Positions 1-6,093 of a stretch of 6,684 bases of DNA are shown here, piece after piece. The DNA lies in the NCBI GenBank assembly GCA_029946075.1, contig JAQSDT010000131.1:1-6684 (forward strand), read 5' to 3'. The translations under genes and the position numbers were made by a program. This DNA comes from a bacterium (GTDB lineage: Bacteria; Pseudomonadota; Alphaproteobacteria; Rhizobiales; Xanthobacteraceae). Positions within the stretch are counted from its first letter, which is position 1; each line of letters opens with the position of its first letter. The notes under the pieces are model-generated. The model saw nothing but the letters and a program-made list of their open reading frames with translations, was not told the DNA's origin and made no database searches.

Positions 1-1376
1 GCGCCATTCCGCTCAATATCCCGATCATCGCTTCGGCGATGGACACCGTCACCGAAGCCCGCATGGCGATCGCGATGGCGCAGGCCGGCGGCGTCGGCGT
101 CATCCACCGCAATTTCGATGTCGACGGACAGGCCGCGCAGGTGCGGCAGGTCAAGAAATACGAATCCGGCATGGTGGTGAATCCGCTCACCATCGGCCCC
201 GACGCGATGCTGTCGGAGGCGCTGGAGCTCATGAACGATCATGGCTTCTCCGGCATTCCCGTCGTCACCGGCGCCAGCAAGGGCGTGCCCGGCAAACTGG
301 TCGGCATTCTCACCAACCGCGACGTCCGTTTCGCCACCGACCCGAAACAAAAAGTGTCGGAACTGATGACGCATGAAAATCTCGTCACGGTGCGCCAGGG
401 CGTCAGCCAGGACGAAGCGAAGCGGATGCTGCATCAGCATCGCATCGAAAAGCTGCTGGTCGTCGACGACCAGTATCGCTGCGTCGGCCTGATCACCGTC
501 AAGGACATGGAGAAGGCGGTCGCGCATCCGCTGGCCTGCAAGGACTCGCAGGGCCGGCTGCGCGTTGCGGCGGCCACCACGGTCGGCGAGGGCGGCTATG
601 AGCGTACCGAAAAGCTGATCGACGCCGGCGTCGACCTTATTGTCGTGGACACCGCGCACGGCCATTCCTCGCGCGTGCTCGAAGCCGTCAACCGCATCAA
701 GCGGCTCTCCAATGCCGTGCAGGTGATCGCCGGCAACATCGCCACCAAGGAAGGCGCACAGGCGCTGATCGACGCGGGCGCGGATGCGATCAAGGTCGGC
801 ATCGGCCCGGGCTCGATCTGCACCACGCGCATCGTTGCCGGCGTCGGCGTGCCGCAGCTCACCGCGATCATGGATGCGGTCGAGGCTGCCAAGAAATCCA
901 GCGTGCCCGTGATCGCCGACGGCGGCATCAAATATTCCGGCGATCTGGCCAAGGCGCTCGCCGCCGGCGCCGACATCGCCATGGTCGGCTCGCTGCTCGC
1001 GGGCACCGACGAGACTCCCGGCGAAGTGTTCCTGTGGCAGGGCCGTTCGTACAAGGCCTATCGCGGCATGGGCTCGGTCGGCGCGATGGCGCGCGGCTCG
1101 GCCGACCGCTACTTCCAGCAGGACATCAAGGACACGCTGAAGCTGGTGCCCGAAGGCATCGAGGGCCAGGTGCCGTACAAGGGCCCGGTCGGCAACGTCA
1201 TGCACCAGCTCGCCGGCGGCCTCCGCGCCGCGATGGGCTATGTCGGCGCGCGCAATCTCGCCGAATTCCACGCGAAAGCGCAGTTCGTCCGCATCACCGG
1301 CGCGGGCCTGCGCGAAAGCCACGTCCACGACGTGACGATCACACGCGAAAGCCCGAACTATCCGGGCGGGGTGTAA
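1..1376 (+). CDS. guaB: IMP dehydrogenase, 5'-truncated by window edge
   Basis: IMP dehydrogenase oxidises IMP to XMP with NAD+, the first committed step of GMP synthesis, in the cytoplasm. The reading frame is already open at base 3 and reads through the family's N-terminal LNIP...ASAMDTVTE segment, so the true start lies outside the window. Residues here count from the Met codon at 39. Two CBS domains (about 45-165) are inserted in the TIM barrel. The catalytic loop GPGSICTT has the nucleophile Cys261 (codon 819-821). The mobile flap has the Arg357-Tyr358 dyad in GSADRYF and VPEGIEG with Glu372; other bacterial enzymes carry Glu here, where mycophenolate-sensitive human IMPDH2 has Gln. The C-terminus GAGLRESHVHDVTITRESPNY is typical and complete. 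All expected key residues are present, so it should be active. A hairpin begins 9 nt after the stop. Identification is very secure. Confidence 0.98.
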   Translation, partial: AIPLNIPIIASAMDTVTEARMAIAMAQAGGVGVIHRNFDVDGQAAQVRQVKKYESGMVVNPLTIGPDAMLSEALELMNDHGFSGIPVVTGASKGVPGKLVGILTNRDVRFATDPKQKVSELMTHENLVTVRQGVSQDEAKRMLHQHRIEKLLVVDDQYRCVGLITVKDMEKAVAHPLACKDSQGRLRVAAATTVGEGGYERTEKLIDAGVDLIVVDTAHGHSSRVLEAVNRIKRLSNAVQVIAGNIATKEGAQALIDAGADAIKVGIGPGSICTTRIVAGVGVPQLTAIMDAVEAAKKSSVPVIADGGIKYSGDLAKALAAGADIAMVGSLLAGTDETPGEVFLWQGRSYKAYRGMGSVGAMARGSADRYFQQDIKDTLKLVPEGIEGQVPYKGPVGNVMHQLAGGLRAAMGYVGARNLAEFHAKAQFVRITGAGLRESHVHDVTITRESPNYPGGV

Positions 1377-1385
1377 GCCTCTCAC

Positions 1386-1421
1386 CGTCCTTCCGGGTTC
1401 GCTTCGCGCCCCGGAATGACG
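1386..1421. repeat. Short palindromic repeat downstream of guaB
   Basis: Two 12-nt arms, 1386-1397 (cgtccttccggg) and 1410-1421 (cccggaatgacg), pair at 11 of 12 positions; the mismatch is 1390/1417. The 12-nt centre contains a further small cgc-ttc-gcg hairpin at 1400-1408. It starts 9 nt after the guaB stop, so it could help end guaB transcription or protect the 3' end, but no T-run follows, so it is not a standard intrinsic terminator. The core word resembles interspersed repeats I know from Bradyrhizobium-like genomes; that resemblance is from memory and untested. Confidence 0.7.
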
Positions 1422-1448
1422 GCGTTCGGCGGAAGCGCAACCCACCAT

Positions 1449-1526
1449 CGTCATTGCGAGCGTAGCGAAGCAATCAAATTCACAGCTTGCGGAGCTGTGG
1501 ATTGCTTCGCTACGCTCGCAACGACG
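1449..1526. repeat. Long near-perfect inverted repeat (REP-like hairpin)
   Basis: Arms 1449-1475 and 1500-1526 are reverse complements at 26 of 27 positions; the only mismatch is 1453/1522. Inside them a second stem, cacagct (1481-1487) with agctgtg (1493-1499), closes a tgcgg loop. The two stems are offset by five unpaired bases, aaatt (1476-1480). The whole 78-nt element would form one tall hairpin or cruciform. The arm's core word, cattgcgagcg...gcgaagcaatc, belongs to a widespread intergenic repeat that yields spurious HCERSEAI peptides when translated, as it does here. It ends 34 nt before the next start codon. No transposase or target duplication is evident. Confidence 0.9.
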
Positions 1527-1560
1527 AGTTCAATCAAGAAAACCAAGAGGAAACATCCCC

Positions 1561-2583
1561 ATGTCCGCATCAGGCAAACGCATCGTTCTCGCCGCGCGTC
1601 CCGCCGGCGAACCCAAACCTTCCGATTTCCGCCTTGAGGAATGCCCGGTGCCGACGCCGGGCGCCGGTGAAATCCTGCTGCGCACCATCTGGCTGTCGCT
1701 CGATCCCTATATGCGCGGGCGCATGAGCGACGGGCCGTCTTACGCGACACCGGTGCCGCTCGGCGGCGTGATGGAGGCGGGCACCGTCAGCGAGGTGATC
1801 GCGTCCAACAATCCCGGCTTCGCCAAAGGCGACATCGTGCTGTCGCGCGGCGGCTGGCAAACGCATTCGGTCTCCGACGGCAAGGGCGTTGCCAAGGTCG
1901 ATCCGAAGATTGCGCCGATCTCGACCGCCATCGGCGTGCTCGGCATGCCCGGCATGACCGCCTATACCGGCCTGCTCGATATCGGCAAGCCGCAGGCGGG
2001 CGAGACCGTCGTCGTGGCTGCGGCCTCGGGTGCGGTGGGTTCTGCCGTCGGCCAGATCGCGCGGATCAAGGGCGCCCGCGCCATCGGCATCGCCGGCGGC
2101 AAGGAGAAGTGCGACTACGTGAAGAAGGAACTCGGCTTCGACGAGTGCCTCGATCACCGCGATCCCAATCTCGCAGCCAAGCTGAAGGAAGCCTGCCCGA
2201 AAGGCATCGACGTCTATTTCGAGAATGTCGGCGGCGCCGTGTTCGAAGCGGTGTTTCCGCTGCTCAACGCGTTCGCGCGCATCCCGGTGTGCGGCCTGAT
2301 CTCGGAGTACAATAATTTCGGCGAGACCAGCCCGAAATGGGCGGGCGCCATGATGCGCGCGGTGCTGGTCAAGCGCCTCACCATCCGCGGCTTCATCGTC
2401 AGCGATTTCGCCGCACGTCATGGCGACTTCCTGCGCGACATGTCGGGCTGGGTGCGCGAGGGCAAGGTCAAGCACAAGGAATTCGTCACCGAAGGCCTCG
2501 AGAGTGCGCCGGCCGCGTTCATGGGGCTGTTGAAGGGCGCCAATTTCGGCAAGCAGCTCGTGCGGGTCGGGGCCGACCCATAG
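1561..2583 (+). CDS. NADP-dependent MDR oxidoreductase (PTGR/CurA-like)
   Basis: This 340-residue protein belongs to the zinc-independent medium-chain dehydrogenase/reductase group that includes prostaglandin/leukotriene reductases and bacterial CurA. These cytoplasmic enzymes reduce the C=C bond of alpha,beta-unsaturated ketones or aldehydes with NADPH. The N-terminal GroES-like part has the family segment LSLDPYMRGRM (about 46-56). The Rossmann nucleotide-binding loop is AASGAVGSAVGQ (154-165), followed by GIAGGKEKC for the cofactor phosphate side. The substrate half has ENVGG (221-225) and GLISEYN (245-251), both typical. No catalytic GHE zinc motif or structural zinc Cys cluster is seen. 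The length is normal. The ATG at 1561 is preceded by AAGAGGA (1545-1551) at 9 nt spacing. The TAG stop is also the first three bases of an interspersed repeat. The substrate cannot be told from sequence. Confidence 0.93.
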   Translation: MSASGKRIVLAARPAGEPKPSDFRLEECPVPTPGAGEILLRTIWLSLDPYMRGRMSDGPSYATPVPLGGVMEAGTVSEVIASNNPGFAKGDIVLSRGGWQTHSVSDGKGVAKVDPKIAPISTAIGVLGMPGMTAYTGLLDIGKPQAGETVVVAAASGAVGSAVGQIARIKGARAIGIAGGKEKCDYVKKELGFDECLDHRDPNLAAKLKEACPKGIDVYFENVGGAVFEAVFPLLNAFARIPVCGLISEYNNFGETSPKWAGAMMRAVLVKRLTIRGFIVSDFAARHGDFLRDMSGWVREGKVKHKEFVTEGLESAPAAFMGLLKGANFGKQLVRVGADP

Positions 2584-2630
2584 TGTTTTCAAGCGAAGTG
2601 GGAACCGGTTCGCGTAAAGAAAACGCGTCC
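2581..2630 (+). repeat. 50-bp interspersed repeat, copy 1
   Basis: This copy matches 6094-6143 at 45 of 50 positions in the same orientation. Its first three bases, TAG, are the stop codon of the upstream oxidoreductase. Internal complementarity (gtgttttc near the left end with gaaaacgc at 2619-2626, one G-T wobble, and gcgaa with ttcgc further in) predicts a stem-loop with a purine-rich tail. It lies between two co-directional genes, ending 34 nt before the SDR start. I recognise the word ttttc-agcgaagtgg-accggttcgcgt as a common Bradyrhizobium-type intergenic repeat, from memory only. Confidence 0.88.
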
Positions 2631-2664
2631 AAACAAGAGTCACAAACATCTCGGAGAAGATGAC

Positions 2665-3435
2665 ATGGCGGGAATTCTCGAGGGCAAGGTCGCACTGGTG
2701 ACCGGCGGCGCGTCCGGCATCGGCCGCGCGACGTCGCTGGTGATGGCGCGGGAAGGCGCGCGCGTCGCGGTGGCGGACCGTGCCGAAGCGGATGCGGCGG
2801 GCACCGTCGCGCTGATCAACGCGGCGGGCGGGCAGGCGATCGCGATCGGCGGCGAGGTGACCAACGAGGCCGATGTGGCCGCCATGGTGGCGCGAACGGT
2901 TGCCGCGTTCGGACGGATCGACTGCGCGTTCAACAATGCCGGCATCTCCGGCAAGGCCGTTGGCCCATTGGGCCAGCGCACCCATGAACTGAGCCAGGAA
3001 GCGTTCGACCGCATGTTGGCGGTCAATCTCACCGGCGTGTTCCTGTGCCTCAAGCACGAGGTCACGCAGATGCTGGCGCAGGGCGGTGGCGGGGCGATCG
3101 TCAACACCGCGTCGATCGCCGGCCTGATCGGGCTCGCCACGTCAGCCCACTACGTCGCGTCGAAGCACGGCGTGGTCGGGCTGACCAAGAGCGCCGCGAT
3201 CGAATATGCGCAGGACGGCATCCGCGTGAACTGCGTCAATCCCGGCTACATCACGACCCCGATGACCAAGGAGACGATCGAGGCGCGCGGCAGCGAGATC
3301 ATCGCAAAGGTGCCGATGCGCCGCATGGGCGTGCCCGACGAGATCGCCGAGGCCGTGGCGTGGATGTGTTCGGACAAGGCCTCGTTCATGACCGGGGCGA
3401 CGCATGTCGTCGACGGCGGCTACTACGCCGCCTGA
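2665..3435 (+). CDS. SDR family NAD(P)-dependent oxidoreductase
   Basis: This is a 256-residue classical short-chain dehydrogenase/reductase, a cytoplasmic enzyme interconverting an alcohol and a ketone; the family's usual length is about 250. The cofactor loop is TGGASGIG (13-20), and Asp38 at the end of strand beta-2 (VAVADR) favours NAD(H) over NADP(H). NNAG is at 90-93. The catalytic tetrad is complete: Asn121, Ser150, Tyr163 and Lys167 (YVASK). NPGYITTPM (192-200) and the C-terminal TGATHVVDGGYYA are typical. GGAGA (2653-2657) sits 7 nt before the ATG and fixes the start. It follows the MDR oxidoreductase on the same strand after 81 nt, so the two may be cotranscribed, though a repeat fills the gap. 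It ends 3 nt from a convergent gene. The substrate is unknown; names such as glucose or 3-oxoacyl dehydrogenase would be guesses. Confidence 0.94.
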   Translation: MAGILEGKVALVTGGASGIGRATSLVMAREGARVAVADRAEADAAGTVALINAAGGQAIAIGGEVTNEADVAAMVARTVAAFGRIDCAFNNAGISGKAVGPLGQRTHELSQEAFDRMLAVNLTGVFLCLKHEVTQMLAQGGGGAIVNTASIAGLIGLATSAHYVASKHGVVGLTKSAAIEYAQDGIRVNCVNPGYITTPMTKETIEARGSEIIAKVPMRRMGVPDEIAEAVAWMCSDKASFMTGATHVVDGGYYAA

Positions 3436-3438
3436 GCG

Positions 3439-4266
3439 TCACGCCTGGCGGTTCACTTCGTCCAGGTCGAAATCGATCAGGCCGGGCGCGCGGACATGGC
3501 GGACTTCAAAACTGTCGGGCGAAAAGCGATATTCGACCAGCCCGACGTCCTTGGATGTGATGACCGGCTGAATCCGCTCGGGAAGCACAAAGCTCGTCGC
3601 CGGCGCCCAGACGTGGCGGGTATGCCCGAAGGTGAAATCCCGCCGCTGGTGGACATGGCCTGAGGCCACCAGCCGCAGGTCGACTTTGCCGAGCATCTCG
3701 ATCAACCGCCTGCGCTGCGGCTGCGGCACGTAGCGGACCGCTGAAGCCGCGAGCTCGGGGTCGTCGGGCGCGTGCAGAAACAGCGGCTTGTGCAGGAACA
3801 GCGCGACCGGTTTGCCTGCGCGGGACAATTCCGCGGTCAGCCAGTCGAATTGTTCGGCCTCGCTCGCAAGCCCGGTATTCATGATCAGCGAGTTCAGCCC
3901 GATGAAACACCAGCCGGCCTCGTCGAAGCGCCAGCGGTCGTTGCCGATCACGGCGATGTAGTTCTGCAGCTTGGGCTCGCTCGCCGGAAGCTTCGGCATG
4001 CCACCGATCGCGGTCGGGTTGTCGCCGACGTCGTGATTGCCGGGCAAATGGCGGCACGGCACCGGCAGCGCATCGTGGAGCTCTTTCGCAAACTTCAGAT
4101 CGTCCGGATGGGTCGGCGCATCGAAGGCGAGATCGCCGGTGTTGACGACGAGATCGGGCCGCGTCGCGTCGATATGCGCGGCGACGCGATGAAAATTGTC
4201 GGTCAGTTTTTGCAACCGGCGGGAAAGATGCGTATCGGAAATTTGCGTCAGACGAAATTCGCTCAT
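3439..4266 (-). CDS. Calcineurin-like metallophosphoesterase (CpdA/Icc-like)
   Basis: This 275-residue two-metal phosphoesterase shows every metal-binding block of the family in order: Asp11-x-His13 (ISDTHL), Gly44-Asp45 (NTGDL), Gly76-Asn77-His78-Asp79 (PGNHD), His159 (LFLHKPLF) and GHVH (203-206). The linker FIGLNS...EQFDWLTAEL resembles class III cyclic-nucleotide phosphodiesterases such as CpdA. Cleavage of cyclic AMP or another phosphodiester is therefore plausible, but the real substrate is not shown. There is no signal peptide or membrane segment, so it is expected in the cytoplasm. The ATG at 4266 has only a weak GGGA-type Shine-Dalgarno 6 nt upstream. The first metal motif begins at residue 11, as is normal, so the start is probably right. 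It converges with the SDR gene, 3 nt between stops. The hydrolase upstream on the same strand is 143 nt away, across a repeat. Confidence 0.93.
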   Translation of the reverse strand: MSEFRLTQISDTHLSRRLQKLTDNFHRVAAHIDATRPDLVVNTGDLAFDAPTHPDDLKFAKELHDALPVPCRHLPGNHDVGDNPTAIGGMPKLPASEPKLQNYIAVIGNDRWRFDEAGWCFIGLNSLIMNTGLASEAEQFDWLTAELSRAGKPVALFLHKPLFLHAPDDPELAASAVRYVPQPQRRRLIEMLGKVDLRLVASGHVHQRRDFTFGHTRHVWAPATSFVLPERIQPVITSKDVGLVEYRFSPDSFEVRHVRAPGLIDFDLDEVNRQA

Positions 4267-4286
4267 GGGGGGTCCCAGCCTCGATC

Positions 4287-4387
4287 GTCGTCCCCCGCGA
4301 AGGCGGGGGATCCAGTACGCCGTGGCTTATCGATTCTATCATTAAAGTCTCTGGGATACTGGATCACCCGCCTTCGCGGGTGATGAC
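4287..4387. repeat. Head-to-head pair of hairpin repeats
   Basis: Arms 4287-4317 and 4357-4387 are reverse complements at 28 of 31 positions, separated by a 39-nt AT-richer spacer. Each arm also folds on itself: the left arm as cccccgc-gaag-gcggggg shape, the right arm as cacccgc-cttc-gcgggtg shape, giving stems of about eight pairs with four-base loops. Each arm ends next to the spacer in the word atccagta or its complement. The element fills most of the gap between the hydrolase and the phosphoesterase, both leftward genes. It has the architecture of a BIME (paired REP units). Similar ccgcgaaggcggg/atccagta repeats are, from memory, abundant in alphaproteobacteria. Confidence 0.9.
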
Positions 4388-4409
4388 AAACACGCCAAGT
4401 ACCCACGCC

Positions 4410-5402
4410 TCAGCGCAGCGTCCGCTGCCAGAACGCCAGCATGTCAGCCTTGAACAGCTCCGCGTCGCCGTCGCGGCTGCCTATTTTGGCGCCCTTGCGG
4501 CCGTAACCGGCCTTCAGCGCATAGACCATCAAATCGCGATCGGTGAGCTTGCTGTCGGCGGCGTCGCGAAGCGGATGGATAAAGGCGCCGTCATGGGCGA
4601 GATACGCCGTCGGCGCGGCCGGGGAGACCGATGCCTCCGACACGTCGACGATCCCGGTGCCGCGATCGAAACTGTGATGCGCGCCGCCGATCAGGCGCAT
4701 CGTCGCCTTGCCGCCGGAGAGGCGGATCGCCTGACAATGGCCCTGCACCTGCATCGGCGAGCACCATTCGTCGGCATCGCCCATGATCACGCGGATCTCG
4801 GTCTCGTCCACGGCAGGATCGAGGAACTGGTGCCCGCTCCAAGGATAGGCGGCGAGCACGCTGCGCAGGCCCGCGCCGGCGCCGACGACGGCGTCCGCAA
4901 AGCGGCGCGTCGCCGCCGTCAGCACCGCCGAGCCGCCGCGGCTGTGGCCCTGCGCGCCGATCCGCGACGGATCGATCTGTGGATGCGCCGCGAGCACCTT
5001 CCAGGCGGCGAGCACGTCGTAGGCGCTGGAGGCAAACGAGAACTGGGTCTGGTTGGCGACGGTGGAGGTGACATCGCGCGCGCGAAAGCTGTCGAGCACG
5101 AAGGCGGCAAAGCCGTCCGCCACCAGCGCCTCGGCATGGGCGACATGCGACGGCGCGACGCCGAGGCTGCCGGGAACGACCATGACGAGCGGAAACTTTC
5201 CGGCGATCTTGCGATGATCGGCCGCGGGCAGGAACAGCTTGCCGTCGATGGTCAGCCCGGGCAGGTCGGAAGAATGGCTGACGACGTAAAAATAGTTGAG
5301 CGGATTGGCCGAGGGAATTTCGAGATTCTGTCCCTTGACCTGTTCCTTCGCTTGTCCTTCGGCGCCATCGGCGAAAACAATGTCCTGATCCCGAAATCGC
5401 AC
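4410..5402 (-). CDS. Alpha/beta hydrolase, dienelactone hydrolase type
   Basis: This 330-residue serine hydrolase resembles the dienelactone hydrolase group, which cleaves esters or lactones. Strand beta-3 and the oxyanion region are PLVMVVPGSLG (71-81). The nucleophile elbow is GHSRGG with Ser154. The acid is probably Asp211 in GDADEW (Asp209 is the alternative), and the base is His243 in GGAHHSF. A helix-rich cap-like stretch (about 105-140) and a C-terminal tail after residue 250 make it longer than minimal dienelactone hydrolases of about 230-240 residues. No signal peptide or lipobox is seen, so it is probably cytoplasmic. The start is GTG at 5402, supported by a strong AAGAGGAG 9 nt upstream; no ATG or TTG lies in frame between it and the upstream stop at 5487-5489. 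The natural substrate is unknown. It is transcribed away from the MAPEG gene. Confidence 0.9.
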   Translation of the reverse strand: MRFRDQDIVFADGAEGQAKEQVKGQNLEIPSANPLNYFYVVSHSSDLPGLTIDGKLFLPAADHRKIAGKFPLVMVVPGSLGVAPSHVAHAEALVADGFAAFVLDSFRARDVTSTVANQTQFSFASSAYDVLAAWKVLAAHPQIDPSRIGAQGHSRGGSAVLTAATRRFADAVVGAGAGLRSVLAAYPWSGHQFLDPAVDETEIRVIMGDADEWCSPMQVQGHCQAIRLSGGKATMRLIGGAHHSFDRGTGIVDVSEASVSPAAPTAYLAHDGAFIHPLRDAADSKLTDRDLMVYALKAGYGRKGAKIGSRDGDAELFKADMLAFWQRTLR

Positions 5403-5411
5403 GGCGGCGCT

Positions 5412-5419
5412 CTCCTCTT
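5412..5419 (-). promoter_or_regulatory. Shine-Dalgarno site for the GTG-started hydrolase
   Basis: On the minus strand AAGAGGAG ends 9 nt before the GTG at 5402. It is the reason for preferring this GTG over a later internal start. The upstream frame is closed at 5487-5489. Confidence 0.7.
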
Positions 5420-5541
5420 GCGGCTGCTCTTGGGTGGCAGCGATCCGCTCAGAGTAGGGCGCCGGACGGGATCGGGGAAGAGATCTTCATCGTGCCGCCT
5501 CGCTGGGACCGCGGGGCGGGTCGGGAGGGGAGAACCGTCGC

Positions 5542-5555
5542 AACTCTCGGGAGTT
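5542..5555. repeat. Small inverted repeat in the divergent region
   Basis: aactc (5542-5546) and gagtt (5551-5555) are perfect 5-nt arms around tcgg. It lies between the divergently transcribed hydrolase and MAPEG genes, where a regulator could bind, but arms this short arise by chance and no regulator gene is nearby. Confidence 0.25.
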
Positions 5556-5602
5556 AGTCATTCGGGCTCGAAGGCCGGTTCAGGGTCTTCAGATGCGGTG
5601 AT

Positions 5603-5631
5603 TTGTCAGGCGGCGGCGGCAAAGCTATTGC
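5603..5631 (+). promoter_or_regulatory. Possible sigma-70-type promoter for the MAPEG gene
   Basis: TTGTCA (5603-5608) matches the TTGACA -35 box at 5 of 6 positions and is followed after 17 nt by TATTGC (5626-5631), a weak -10 matching 3 of 6. The spacing is ideal and transcription would begin about 30 nt before the start codon. This is a pattern match only; alphaproteobacterial -10 boxes are often degenerate, so it remains tentative. Confidence 0.3.
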
Positions 5632-5652
5632 TTGGGTTCGGGCAAACGCCCC

Positions 5653-5660
5653 GGGGGGAG
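5653..5660 (+). promoter_or_regulatory. Shine-Dalgarno site fixing the MAPEG start
   Basis: GGGGGGAG ends 6 nt before the ATG at 5667. The frame stays open for 1.3 kb upstream, where it only reads the hydrolase gene backwards, so this site decides the true start. Confidence 0.75.
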
Positions 5661-5666
5661 ATTTTC

Positions 5667-6089
5667 ATGTCGGTTCAAATCGTTTTGCTGCCGGTATTCG
5701 TGCTGATCGGGCTCACCTTTTTCCTGCTGATCTGGATGGTCGGCGCCCGCACCAGGGCGGTGAAGGCCCGGGAAACCAGCCTGAAGGACATTGCGGCGGG
5801 GCAGCCGAAATATCCGGCCAAAGTTGCCCAGATCGGCAATTGCTTCAGCAATCAGTTCGAAGTACCCCTCCTGTTCTACATCCTGATCGCGCTGGCGCTG
5901 CCGCTGCGCCATGCGGATTTCTTCATCGTGCTGATGTCGTGGGTGTTCGTGCTGACGCGGTTTGCCCATGCCGGCATTTTCACCACCACGAACAACATCC
6001 AGCAGCGCAGCCTCGCCTGGTTCGCCGGCGTGCTGGTGTTGCTGGCGATGTGGATCTACTTCGCGCTGAAGATGCTGCTGCTGATCTAG
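5667..6089 (+). CDS. MAPEG family membrane protein
   Basis: This 140-residue integral inner-membrane protein of the MAPEG superfamily (membrane-associated proteins in eicosanoid and glutathione metabolism) has the family's usual bacterial length. Four hydrophobic helices are visible: about 4-25, 66-81, 85-100 and 116-139. A basic loop (28-40, RTRAVKARETSLK) follows helix 1. The signature is NCFSNQFEVPLLFY (58-71), with Asn62 and Glu65 at the positions of the family's Asn-x-x-Glu. The Arg that usually sits four residues before that Asn is Asn58 here, so glutathione binding or transferase activity is not assured. RFAHAGIFTTTNNIQQR (98-114) before the last helix is also characteristic. The start is set by the strong ribosome site 6 nt upstream. 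It is divergent from the hydrolase and followed by a repeat, then the RsmB-family gene, on the same strand. The specific role is unknown. Confidence 0.92.
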   Translation: MSVQIVLLPVFVLIGLTFFLLIWMVGARTRAVKARETSLKDIAAGQPKYPAKVAQIGNCFSNQFEVPLLFYILIALALPLRHADFFIVLMSWVFVLTRFAHAGIFTTTNNIQQRSLAWFAGVLVLLAMWIYFALKMLLLI

Positions 6090-6093
6090 CTCA

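Noticed and set aside
1381..1421. Intrinsic terminator after guaB
   Set aside because: A hairpin is present but there is no T-run on either side, so it is listed as a repeat with only a possible role in termination.
1034..1465. Plus-strand frame overlapping the end of guaB
   Set aside because: It is out of frame with the guaB coding sequence, which is intact to its normal C-terminus. The Arg-rich composition indicates a shadow.
1416..1637. Small plus-strand frame containing an HCERSEAI-like peptide
   Set aside because: This peptide is the translation of the palindromic repeat at 1449-1526, and the rest overlaps the oxidoreductase in another frame. It is a well-known source of false hypothetical proteins.
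1570..3057. 495-codon open frame on the minus strand
   Set aside because: It runs antisense through the oxidoreductase, the repeat and part of the SDR, both of which have complete family motifs. Its Arg/His/Asp/Ala-rich translation matches no family I know and is typical of a high-GC shadow frame.
1449..4387. Insertion sequence or CRISPR interpretation of the hairpin repeats
   Set aside because: There is no transposase, no evident target duplication, and no regularly spaced array of identical units with varying spacers; the elements are isolated and of different families.
5488..5490. ATG on the minus strand upstream of the hydrolase as an alternative start
   Set aside because: It is in another frame and reaches a stop after about 13 codons, so it cannot start the hydrolase; at most it is a chance short leader frame.
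4380..5666. Long upstream extension of the MAPEG frame (569 codons in total)
   Set aside because: The first 429 codons read the hydrolase gene backwards and then the promoter region. The strong ribosome site directly before 5667 and the normal MAPEG length of 140 residues show where the gene starts.
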